Shown: positions 1 through 6,604 of the stretch, piece by piece | Position numbering within the stretch: the stretch's first letter is position 1 | How the letters are laid out: each line of letters starts with the position of its first letter | Assembly: GCA_025464345.1 (NCBI GenBank) | Contig: JAODGP010000002.1 | Location: 1 to 11,660, forward strand | Origin: Methanosarcinales archaeon | Lineage (GTDB): Archaea > Halobacteriota > Syntropharchaeia > Alkanophagales > Methanospirareceae | Reading direction: 5' to 3' | DNA length: 11,660 nt | The notes under the pieces: model-generated | The model's input: only the letters and a program-made list of their open reading frames with translations | Databases searched by the model: none | What the model was told of the DNA's origin: nothing | Translations under genes and position numbers: made by a program

Positions 1-8
1 TGTCATGG

Positions 9-268
9 TCAACCTGATGCAGCACACATAAGCCGCCTCTCATTTGGGGATAGTCCATCCAATCCCTGATGTGGCGCATCATTGTATGCGGAGACAACCT
101 CATCCAGGACCATTCTCAATTCCTCTGCATCCTTCCATCTTCGCCAGCAGCTCTTTCTTTACACGAACCTCTCAGCAATCACATTTGTTGCGGGTCTATG
201 CGGTGTAATCCTGACGTGAACAACCCCTTTACTGGCGCATATAATAAGGCTTGTTCCCCATCAAGATG
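9..268 (-). pseudogene. Remnant of a DDE transposase/integrase (rve core, C-terminal part)
   Basis: Translating the minus strand gives the typical C-terminal end of an integrase-core transposase: AYNDAPHQGLDGLSPNE matches the YN..RPH.GL.G..P.E signature, and ITPHRPATN followed by ERF, further upstream, matches the HPQTN..(V/I)ERF motif of the same domain. The frame ends at a TGA at 9-11. The gene is broken. A TAA lies between the ERF motif and the YN motif, and the motifs read partly in different frames. Before them, a GN.P(F/Y) segment resembling the catalytic DNG motif sits in another frame, next to further stops. No terminal inverted repeats or target duplication could be identified, and the N-terminal half is not recognisable. 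It is most likely a dead insertion-sequence fragment. The exact IS family is not clear from this short piece. Confidence 0.6.
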
Positions 269-327
269 GCTATGACACTTCAGGACAGGCATTAAATGGA
301 GTGAGAAAATCAAGACGTTCAGGGGTG

Positions 328-1344
328 TCACACGCGGAATTCCTGAGCCAGTTTGAACGGATCGTAAGCGATGACAGAAGCGGCATAAAGCTCCATTGCA
401 CCTATATCCGAGGTTCTATCATCAAGATCTCCTCTATCAACCAGCCTTGCCACGTGGTACGACCCTGACTGGAATATAGCAAGATTGTAAGACATCACAC
501 CCATATCACGATAGAAACGCAGCAATTTATAAATAGTATGAGCCATCCCGTCACTTCTGTGCGCGGTACTGACAACAACGATCTCCTTCTCCTTCACTGG
601 CGTGATATAAAATAGTATCCTGTCATCATTGCTCGTCCTCATGAGACCCAGACTCCCATGCACCTTACACAGGTCTGAGAGATAATCAGAACCATACCGG
701 TCACTATATGCCGATACTACACGATCAAAAACATCTAATTTACCATATCTCGTCTTTGATGCCGTTAATTGCATATGACCATGTATGATAGAAGCGCCAC
801 TGCGCCAGAGACAATTCCAGAGGAAGAACTTGTACATGTCGCCGCCGTTATCTTTACACACTGATTCGAACCACCGCTCACCGGTTCGCAGGTAATCCGC
901 AATCCTGTCTTCGGTTATAACCTGCGGATTGTGCTCATTGAAGATCACCAGACCGTGATAGGAATCGTACTTCGTGAGGTTGCTTGCTGTAACGCAGTAT
1001 CTACCTTTAATTCGTCCGAAACTATCCATAGGCGTCTGCTCAGCCGGATTACAGAACCTGCACGGCTCTACCTCCTGGACTACTTTCTGCATGCCCTCTT
1101 TTGGTCTCACGGCACGTAACTCGTTGAAGAGACTGTGCTCACCGGTGAATCTGTTCTTGACAGATACTATCCGCTGACGCTCCACTCGCTCAACCGAATT
1201 GAACCGCGTTCTAACCCAGTCTTTCATCTCTGCCGGTAGTTTCAACTCGCCGGTGAATATTTTTATCTCGTAGAAACGCATAAGTAACTCGTATTCTTTA
1301 TCTGATAACGTGGCTGCAACATCCTCGAGCTCTGTTATTCGCAT
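328..1344 (-). CDS. GalT/HIT-superfamily nucleotidyltransferase-like protein
   Basis: This 338-residue protein looks like a member of the histidine-triad superfamily close to galactose-1-phosphate uridylyltransferase or Ap4A phosphorylase. The segment NCLWRSGASIIHGHMQ (residues 177-192) resembles the GalT active site N..(S/G)AS..H.H.Q. By analogy, His190 would be the nucleophile that carries the nucleotidyl group. A Cys95-x-x-Cys98 pair lies where GalT proteins carry a zinc site. Residues 1-90 are less typical and I do not recognise them. The sequence supports a nucleotidyl transferase or phosphorylase fold, but the sugar or nucleotide substrate cannot be read from it. The ATG at 1344 is supported by a TATA-like element about 26 bases upstream, which would give an almost leaderless transcript. 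The gene is divergent from the DUF72 gene and has no operon partner. Confidence 0.75.
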   Translation of the reverse strand: MRITELEDVAATLSDKEYELLMRFYEIKIFTGELKLPAEMKDWVRTRFNSVERVERQRIVSVKNRFTGEHSLFNELRAVRPKEGMQKVVQEVEPCRFCNPAEQTPMDSFGRIKGRYCVTASNLTKYDSYHGLVIFNEHNPQVITEDRIADYLRTGERWFESVCKDNGGDMYKFFLWNCLWRSGASIIHGHMQLTASKTRYGKLDVFDRVVSAYSDRYGSDYLSDLCKVHGSLGLMRTSNDDRILFYITPVKEKEIVVVSTAHRSDGMAHTIYKLLRFYRDMGVMSYNLAIFQSGSYHVARLVDRGDLDDRTSDIGAMELYAASVIAYDPFKLAQEFRV

Positions 1345-1382
1345 TTAATCTTAATTATAAGCTCTGTTCTATATATCATAAT
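1345..1382. promoter_or_regulatory. Divergent archaeal promoter region (two TATA-like boxes)
   Basis: The 38-base AT-rich spacer holds AATTATAA (1353-1360), centred about 26 bases before the ATG at 1383. On the other strand, GATATATAG lies around 1369-1377, about 26-28 bases before the ATG at 1344. Archaeal transcription starts roughly 25-27 bases after the TATA box, so both genes are predicted to be leaderless or nearly so. No Shine-Dalgarno sequence precedes either start. The boxes are close enough that binding at one could affect the other (inference). Confidence 0.55.
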
Positions 1383-2093
1383 ATGAAAGTGGGCATTTGC
1401 GGTTTCCCGAAGTCAAAGAGCGTTATATTCGCGAATCTTGAGCTGGTAGAGGTTCAGGCTACATTTTACAAGCCCGTGCGCATATCAACCGCGGAACGAT
1501 GGCGCAGTGCTGCACCGCCCGAATTCGAATTCACAATGAAGGCATGGCAGTTGATCACACACGAGCCAAGAAGCCCGACGTATCGTAAAGCGAAGCTGGA
1601 ACTGAGCGGCGACAGGTACGGGCTATTCAGACCAACGGAAGAGGTTTTTGACGCATGGGCTGCGACGGACGAGATACGCAAAGCATTGAATGCCCGTATA
1701 GTGGTATTCCAGTGTCCAGCGAGCTTCAAAGAGACCGGGACGAACATAAAGAACATGCACGATTTCTTCCGCTCGATAGACCGCAAGGGAATAACAATGG
1801 TATGGGAACCGCGAGGGGACTGGACTCGGGAGACGATAACGAGGCTATGTGAAGAACTTGAGCTGATACATTGTGTGGATCCCTTCGCCGCGCAGCCTGA
1901 GAGCGGTACCGATTTCGGTTACTTCAGGTTACACGGCTCGCCACCGGGTAGAAGGATGTACAGTTACACGTACACGGACACCGACCTGCAGTTCCTGTAC
2001 GAGCGCTGTAAAGACTTCTCTCAGGTATATGTGCTATTCAATAACATCACAATGTTCGATGATGCATTGCGATTCAAAAGGATGCGGAGTTAG
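1383..2093 (+). CDS. DUF72 (YecE-like) TIM-barrel protein
   Basis: This 236-residue protein has DUF72 family features: an N-terminal VGICGFP strand, LVEVQATFYKPV (residues about 21-32) after it, a central FTMKAWQLITH segment, VFQCPASF, then WEPRGDW, YFRLHG, and the C-terminal VYVLFNN with MFDDALRFK. The length is normal for the family. DUF72 proteins are predicted TIM barrels of unsettled function; links to nucleic-acid or phosphosugar chemistry remain unproven, so no reaction is assigned. The ATG at 1383 directly follows a TATA-like box at the leaderless distance. The gene stands alone and converges on the DUF1638-like gene. A second open frame overlaps its last codons and continues downstream, described separately. 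Confidence 0.87.
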   Translation: MKVGICGFPKSKSVIFANLELVEVQATFYKPVRISTAERWRSAAPPEFEFTMKAWQLITHEPRSPTYRKAKLELSGDRYGLFRPTEEVFDAWAATDEIRKALNARIVVFQCPASFKETGTNIKNMHDFFRSIDRKGITMVWEPRGDWTRETITRLCEELELIHCVDPFAAQPESGTDFGYFRLHGSPPGRRMYSYTYTDTDLQFLYERCKDFSQVYVLFNNITMFDDALRFKRMRS

Positions 2094-2313
2094 GTGCGGA
2101 AGGTGCTGCGTACCACTTTACGAAGCGGGTAAAGCCGCAGGTAGAACATGGATTTCTCGTTTCCACGAAGAGTGGGTTCATTAAGGCAATAGAAGAACAA
2201 GCTGGGAGATACGGAGATGTTTATTGTGTGTTGTTGATGGAATACCATAGAATCCGGAATTGTATATTCGCCAGCATTTCGGATTCCAGCAACCACAGAC
2301 TGTGAACACGAAC
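2094..2313. other. 220-base spacer between convergent genes with a start-less open frame
   Basis: On the plus strand one frame stays open from about 2065 to a TGA at about 2304 and gives a protein-like translation (for example VEHGFLVSTKSGFIKAIEEQ and YGDVYCVLLMEYHRIRN). Its only ATG lies late, and I do not recognise a family. A minus-strand frame (2090-2317, GTG start) is also open but looks unstructured. The spacer may contain the remains of a lost gene or simply chance open frames. No clear terminator or RNA gene is visible. Confidence 0.25.
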
Positions 2314-3165
2314 TCACTTATTTCTGGACTTAACCCGGAGCATACCCTTTAAACCCGCACGCAACGCCTCAATCATCATCCTTGATGAGCCTCTTATCGG
2401 CTCTATCTCCAGATGAAATCTCGATGCGAAATCCTTCACCACACGCTCAAAATACTCATCCCGCTCATCTGCTTCTGTGTAGCATATCTTCATAACACGC
2501 TTATAATGGCTCTTCAGCAATTTTATTATGGCATGAGTATCAGCAGCTGTGGAGCGGTTCATACCACCTCCTGCTGTTATGTCTATCGTCTCGAGTATGA
2601 CCTGTGGCTCATCTATTATATAAGCGCCGGCTGGATTCATGAAGAATGTCCCCGCCTCTGCACGCAGCAGAGCCTGAACACGCTCCTTACCAAGTGCAAT
2701 CTCCACACAATTGTTCAGTATCTCTCCCCTGTAGCGTGGTATCACCACAGGCACATCCGCTTTGCGTATAATCGCTTCCATATCGGCTGCCGTGCTGCCA
2801 CACAGCCCGTAGCCGAGCAATACGAGCTCAACCACGGTGCTCAGCCGCTTTATCCACGCCTCTATCCTCGCCCTTAACTCCCACGGGCGGTCATGCAGCC
2901 TCAAATCATTCAGCGTGATGATTACCGAATCCTTAATGCGGTCATGAACCTTCTTTATGCCCTCTATGGTCTTCTCCTCTATCACGATGTCATCATCATC
3001 CGAGAATACGGAAATAAACCGCTCATTCATCTCCTTAACCGCTACGAGTATCGCAGGATTCGCAGTCTCAGGCAATGTCAGGAATACATGTTTGATACCC
3101 GCCCATTTAACGACATCATGTATCTCCTGCCTCAGTATCTCACAGGAGATTATGCCAAGGTGCAT
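2314..3165 (-). CDS. DUF1638-like protein, last gene of the S4e-uL5 operon
   Basis: This 283-residue protein starts with MHLGIISCEIL and has a glycine/cysteine motif LLGYGLCGS (about residues 116-124), a later FFMNPAG segment and a second glycine-rich segment (ITAGGGMNRST). This layout fits DUF1638, a family of soluble proteins found mostly in methanogens and some anaerobic bacteria, often near corrinoid-dependent methyltransferases. Its biochemical role is not established. The CG motif could bind a metal or a cofactor (inference). The start lies 5 bases after the uL5 stop, so it is almost certainly cotranscribed with the ribosomal genes. It sits where S14 would be expected in the usual archaeal operon. 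Only a weak AGGG-like Shine-Dalgarno sequence precedes the ATG. The fold family is fairly likely; nothing here shows a link to translation beyond position. Confidence 0.6.
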   Translation of the reverse strand: MHLGIISCEILRQEIHDVVKWAGIKHVFLTLPETANPAILVAVKEMNERFISVFSDDDDIVIEEKTIEGIKKVHDRIKDSVIITLNDLRLHDRPWELRARIEAWIKRLSTVVELVLLGYGLCGSTAADMEAIIRKADVPVVIPRYRGEILNNCVEIALGKERVQALLRAEAGTFFMNPAGAYIIDEPQVILETIDITAGGGMNRSTAADTHAIIKLLKSHYKRVMKICYTEADERDEYFERVVKDFASRFHLEIEPIRGSSRMMIEALRAGLKGMLRVKSRNK

Positions 3166-3170
3166 TTGCC

Positions 3171-3683
3171 CTACTCTGGCACAACCTGCACGCCATATTC
3201 CTTCTCAAGGAATTCTATGCACTCCTCCCTCGTTATTCTGTGTCTGGCGGGCACCTTCTTTCGCTGTATCCTCCTGTCCTTTATCCGGTAGCCCGGTCTC
3301 TTCAGTGATACTGCGACATCCATGCCGAAGATGCCGACATCGGGGTCGTAACGAATACCGAAATCGGTATGTTCCGCAATGCCGAACGAGAAATTGCCAT
3401 AGGTATCAAACTGACTGAGATATAGCTTGTTCTGTATTTTAAATGCGCGTGTCAGGAACTCATGGGCACGAGCACCCCTCAATGTGACCTTACACGCTAT
3501 CGCCTCTCCACGTTTTATACCAAATGGCTGGATGGTCTTCCTCGCCTTTATCTTCACCGGTTTCTGTCCCGCAATCTCCGATCTGGCGAGCAGTTTCTCC
3601 GCCTTCGCCAGCTTCTCCCCGCTCTCGCCCACTCCCATGTTTATCACTACCTTGTCCACCATTATCCGTCTCATCGGATTCAT
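3171..3683 (-). CDS. rpl5: Large-subunit ribosomal protein uL5 (L5)
   Basis: This 170-residue protein is a full-length archaeal uL5. It has the N-terminal VDKVVINMGVGESGEKL segment, then QKPVKIKARKTIQPFGIKRG, the KVTLRG strand, and the C-terminal DFGIRYDPDVGIFGMDV region. uL5 binds 5S rRNA and helix 84 of 23S rRNA in the central protuberance and contacts P-site tRNA. Its ATG overlaps the S4e stop in an ATGA junction, so translation is probably coupled. The gene order S4e-L5 is standard in archaea, but the next gene here is not S14. Confidence 0.97.
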   Translation of the reverse strand: MNPMRRIMVDKVVINMGVGESGEKLAKAEKLLARSEIAGQKPVKIKARKTIQPFGIKRGEAIACKVTLRGARAHEFLTRAFKIQNKLYLSQFDTYGNFSFGIAEHTDFGIRYDPDVGIFGMDVAVSLKRPGYRIKDRRIQRKKVPARHRITREECIEFLEKEYGVQVVPE

Positions 3684-4411
3684 ATCCCGTTCACTATCGG
3701 CACTTCTATCCGGTCTTCACCAACAACGAAGAGATAATCAACGATTGTCTCGAAGCTGTGTCCATCGCCACCGAGCGGTTTCAGCCTCACAACGTTCGGC
3801 TCCGGACTCCTCAGCACTTTCAGCTCCTCTATCTCACCGAGTTGCGCTGAATGCGCACCGCCGATGACAATCCCTTTACTGCCGGTCTTACATGCGAAGT
3901 GTCGAGAAATCGCATTCGTAGAGAGTTCAAGCAATATAGAGTCGTGTGTCTTTATCCTGGCTTTATCTTCAGGCTTCAGCAGGAGGTTGCGACCATCATG
4001 AAGGTTCAATTGTATGACCCCGCCACGCAGCATCCGCTTGTTCTCCACACGGCATAACTTCCGCTCAGCTTCTTCTGCATCTATCGGATGCAATATCAGC
4101 TTCCCACGCCTGTCCATGAGCACCATGTAATGCGCATCTATCTCAGGTATGGAGATGATATCGAAGATACCGACCGGGAATTTATGGTCCTTCCTCACAC
4201 GCCCATCAACCAGGATGTTACCCTCGTTCAGTATCCTCTTCGCTTCTTTACCCGTATCCGCGAGTTTGAGCATATCACGCACGACCAGTAGCAGTGGTAT
4301 ACTCCTGTCCCTGGGGTGCGGTCCCGGACTGGGCTTCACAGTCCAGTATGCGCTCTTGCGATTTATCTGCCAGCTCCGAGGTGCCGCTATCCGCTTCTGA
4401 TGCTTGCTCAT
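3680..4411 (-). CDS. rps4e: Small-subunit ribosomal protein eS4 (S4e)
   Basis: This 243-residue protein is a complete S4e, found only in archaea and eukaryotes. It starts with MSKHQKRIAAPRSW, followed by the WTVKPSPGPHPRDRSIPL segment. An S4-type RNA-binding domain (about residues 43-105; AKRILNEGNILVDGRVRKD) comes next, then the central S4e domain and a C-terminal KOW-like segment (KGIVIGGAHSAQLGEI). It is a 16S rRNA-binding protein of the small subunit. It is the first gene of a three-gene minus-strand operon. A TATA-like box (4431-4440, TTTTATAGTA on the minus strand) lies about 25 bases from its ATG, so the transcript probably begins at or next to the start codon. In most archaea L14 and L24 precede S4e; here a divergent phosphorylase gene does instead. 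Confidence 0.97.
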   Translation of the reverse strand: MSKHQKRIAAPRSWQINRKSAYWTVKPSPGPHPRDRSIPLLLVVRDMLKLADTGKEAKRILNEGNILVDGRVRKDHKFPVGIFDIISIPEIDAHYMVLMDRRGKLILHPIDAEEAERKLCRVENKRMLRGGVIQLNLHDGRNLLLKPEDKARIKTHDSILLELSTNAISRHFACKTGSKGIVIGGAHSAQLGEIEELKVLRSPEPNVVRLKPLGGDGHSFETIVDYLFVVGEDRIEVPIVNGI

Positions 4412-4442
4412 ATTTTTCTCAATGGCACTATACTATAAAAAC
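4412..4442. promoter_or_regulatory. Divergent promoter region, S4e operon versus phosphorylase operon
   Basis: Thirty-one AT-rich bases separate the two starts. The minus-strand box TTTTATAGTA (4431-4440) is placed for leaderless transcription of S4e. The plus-strand AT-rich stretch CATATTTTTC (about 4409-4418) is the best candidate box for the phosphorylase, about 26 bases before its ATG at 4443. It overlaps the S4e start codon. The second call is weaker. Confidence 0.45.
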
Positions 4443-5159
4443 ATGAAGCTGCGCACGGGCATAATTGGCGGCACGAGTCTATTTGATACCACGCTGATGA
4501 GCGGTTGCATGGCGGAGGAGGTGAATACGAGATATGGTGATGTTTGCATCTTTGTGTGCTCAGGGTTCGCGTTCATACCCAGACATGGCAGGGACCGGAA
4601 TATACCACCACACAGGATAAATCACCGTGCGAACATGATGGCGTTCAAAGAGCTCGGTATTGACCGTGTCATAGGAGTGACCTCGGTAGGCAGTCTGAAG
4701 GAGGAGATAAGACCCGGCACGTTGCTCGTGCCACATGATTACATCAGCCTGTGTAATGTCCCCACATTCTTCGATGACGAGCTCGTGCATGTTACGCCAT
4801 GCCTGTCGGAAGATTTGAGGCACGAACTGATAGAAGCTGCGAATTCGCTGGATATACCGGTGATTGCACGAGGTGTTTATTTCCAGAGTGTGGGTCCGCG
4901 GCTGGAGACGAAGGCGGAGGTGCAGTTCATGAAGCATTATGCGGATGTCGTGGGTATGAGTATGGGTGCAGAAGCCACACTCGCAGCGGAACTGGGCATT
5001 CGTTACGCAAATCTGAGTTCGGTAGATAATTACGCACATGGTATAATGGGAGAGGAGCTGGACTATCGTAAGATAGTGGATGCGGCATCGAGGTCACGAG
5101 CGATGGTGGAGCAGGTGCTGATGCGTGTCATTTACGGTCAGCGTGCAGCGGAGAGATGA
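4443..5159 (+). CDS. MTAP/PNP-family purine nucleoside phosphorylase (probably methylthioinosine type)
   Basis: The protein cleaves a purine nucleoside with phosphate. Family motifs are complete: GIIGGTSL (6-13), PRHGR (46-50), RINHRANM (58-65), TSVGSLKEE (80-88), GVYFQSVGPRLET (144-156) and GMSMGAEATLA (171-181). The last base-specificity loop reads VDNYAHG (194-200). By my alignment Asn196 falls where 6-oxopurine enzymes have Asn and adenine-specific MTAP has Asp. Together with the known methylthioinosine phosphorylase of methanogens, this suggests 5'-methylthioinosine or another 6-oxopurine nucleoside as substrate (inference). The role would be salvage of methylthioadenosine-derived products. 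I place the start at 4443, because MKLRTGIIGG matches the normal N-terminus and a candidate promoter fits it. ATGs at 4404 and 4422 in the same frame would add 13 or 7 atypical residues. The gene overlaps the next one by ATGA. Confidence 0.85.
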   Translation: MKLRTGIIGGTSLFDTTLMSGCMAEEVNTRYGDVCIFVCSGFAFIPRHGRDRNIPPHRINHRANMMAFKELGIDRVIGVTSVGSLKEEIRPGTLLVPHDYISLCNVPTFFDDELVHVTPCLSEDLRHELIEAANSLDIPVIARGVYFQSVGPRLETKAEVQFMKHYADVVGMSMGAEATLAAELGIRYANLSSVDNYAHGIMGEELDYRKIVDAASRSRAMVEQVLMRVIYGQRAAER

Positions 5160-6487
5160 CGAGGATAGCCGGCATATTCAACCACGACAACGCTCTGGAT
5201 GCACTTACAGGTGGCTTTGCGGCGCTGAATAATGTTGAATGGCGTAATATCGTATGTGATGAGAGCTTGAGGAACGCTATAGCATCCAGTGGTGAACTGA
5301 ACGACGGGTTCGTCGCGGATACCGAATACGCAACCTTAGCGGAGCTTTTTGATCACGTTAAGGGCATACATGCACGGGCAAGTGATGAGGTGCTTAAGCT
5401 TGATACTCTTGATGGCGGGTTTGCTCTCGCATGGTGGCGTGAGGATGAGGTGGTTATAGCACGTGATACACTGGGCATAAAGCCGTTATGGTTCGTGCAT
5501 GCAGATGGGCGATTCGCATTTGCGTCCGAGCGTAAGATGCTGGAAGCGATGGGGTTCCCGCATGCTATACCGCTTGAGCCGAGGGTAGCATTGCGATATG
5601 ATATAAAATGCGACAGGTTGAGATTCGAGAAGCGGGCGTTCTTCACCACCGAGCCTGAGCTGAATGCAGACTTGCCAGCATTGAAATCGCAATTACTGAA
5701 GCTGTTACGTGATAGCATAAAGAGCAGGATTCCTGCGGGTGATAAGTTCGGCGTGCTCTTCTCAGGCGGGCTGGACTCCACACTCATAGCGTATCTCTGC
5801 AAAGGCACGGATTTCCGCTGTTATACCGTAGCGGTGGAGGATGAAGGTATGAAACCAGCGGAAGATCTGAGGTTTGCAACACGAGTAGCGGATGCGCTTG
5901 GGTTTGAACTGCATGTGAAACGCATACGTGCCGGTGATATGGAGCGGTATCTCCGGACGGTTATACCCGTGATTGAGGATACGGACGTGATGAAGGTGAG
6001 TGTGGCATTGCCACTGTATGCGGCATGTGAACTCGCAGCAGAGGAAGGTATAAAGACAGTGCTGTATGGTCTCGGCACGGAGGAGATATTCGCAGGTTAC
6101 GAGCGTCATAAACGTGTGCCATTAGAGGCTGTGAATCGTGAATGCCTCGCCGGTCTGCTGTCCATGTATGAACGTGACCTGTATCGTGACGACACGATAG
6201 CCAGGGCATGTGGTGTATCGTTACGTGCACCGTTTCTATCCGCACGGCTCGTTGAGTTCGGATTGAGGATACCGGCTACTTTGAAGATACGTGATGACAC
6301 CGGTAAATGGATTTTACGTGCGATAGCGCACGAGCTGGGGCTTGATGTGGTGGCATGCAGGAGGAAGCGAGCGATACAGTATGGCTCGAACACCATCAAG
6401 GCGATAGATAAGCTCGCAAGGATGCGTGGATACAGATATAAAAGCGAATATCTGAGGCGGTTATATCGTTCACGCTCTCCTCCGTAG
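5156..6487 (+). CDS. Asparagine synthetase-like protein lacking the glutaminase cysteine
   Basis: This 443-residue protein has the two-domain layout of AsnB. The N-terminal class II glutaminase fold (about 1-170) shows MTRIAGIF, LDGGFALAWW, DTLGIKPLWF and FASERKML. The C-terminal ATP-pyrophosphatase synthetase domain shows the PP-loop LFSGGLDSTL (SGGLDS at 203-208) and then YGLGTEEIFAGYERHKR. In active glutamine-dependent enzymes residue 2 is the Cys nucleophile; here it is Thr. The N-terminal domain is also short, at 443 residues total against more than 500 for AsnB. The enzyme is therefore unlikely to hydrolyse glutamine in the usual way. It may use free ammonia, or adenylate and amidate another carboxylate. 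Its start codon lies inside the stop of the phosphorylase gene, so the two are cotranscribed, but I see no obvious pathway link. The family call is secure; the substrate is open. Confidence 0.85.
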   Translation: MTRIAGIFNHDNALDALTGGFAALNNVEWRNIVCDESLRNAIASSGELNDGFVADTEYATLAELFDHVKGIHARASDEVLKLDTLDGGFALAWWREDEVVIARDTLGIKPLWFVHADGRFAFASERKMLEAMGFPHAIPLEPRVALRYDIKCDRLRFEKRAFFTTEPELNADLPALKSQLLKLLRDSIKSRIPAGDKFGVLFSGGLDSTLIAYLCKGTDFRCYTVAVEDEGMKPAEDLRFATRVADALGFELHVKRIRAGDMERYLRTVIPVIEDTDVMKVSVALPLYAACELAAEEGIKTVLYGLGTEEIFAGYERHKRVPLEAVNRECLAGLLSMYERDLYRDDTIARACGVSLRAPFLSARLVEFGLRIPATLKIRDDTGKWILRAIAHELGLDVVACRRKRAIQYGSNTIKAIDKLARMRGYRYKSEYLRRLYRSRSPP

Positions 6488-6540
6488 CTCATTGGAGTGA
6501 TAATCAAGTATTGAGTGGGGCGCAATCCTCTGTATTCTAT

Positions 6541-6604
6541 GTCACGAGTATTCGTCGCCGACAGGAACCGCGTGCCCCGCCGGTATCACCGCTTTCCTTA
6601 TCAT
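6541..6604 (-). pseudogene. N-terminal remnant of a galU/rmlA-type sugar-1-phosphate nucleotidyltransferase
   Basis: Starting at an ATG that overlaps the dehydrogenase stop (ATGA, 6601-6604), the minus strand reads MIRKAVIPAG. After a shift of frame it reads GTRFLSAT (6553-6576). Joined, these match the nucleotide-binding start of UTP-glucose-1-phosphate uridylyltransferase, whose consensus is (K)AVIPAAGLGTRFLPATK. A few bases around the AAGLG segment have been lost, which shifts the frame. The original frame stops after 20 codons, and beyond GTRFLSAT the similarity fades before the convergent synthetase-like gene ends at 6487. The start position relative to the UDP-sugar dehydrogenase is what a functional operon (UDP-glucose synthesis plus oxidation) would show. 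I read this as the relic of a lost gene. It is short, so chance similarity cannot be excluded. Confidence 0.5.

Noticed and set aside
69..275. Plus-strand open frame of 68 codons at the left edge
   Set aside because: It lies opposite a recognisable transposase remnant, has no promoter or ribosome binding site, and its translation matches nothing I know.
2090..2317. Minus-strand frame of 75 codons overlapping the end of the DUF1638-like gene
   Set aside because: GTG start, no ribosome binding site, unstructured translation without family features; listed only as part of the spacer.
6106..6525. Minus-strand frame of 139 codons opposite the synthetase-like gene
   Set aside because: It is antisense to a well supported coding region. 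Its upstream part coincides with the galU relic, but beyond that no nucleotidyltransferase motifs continue.
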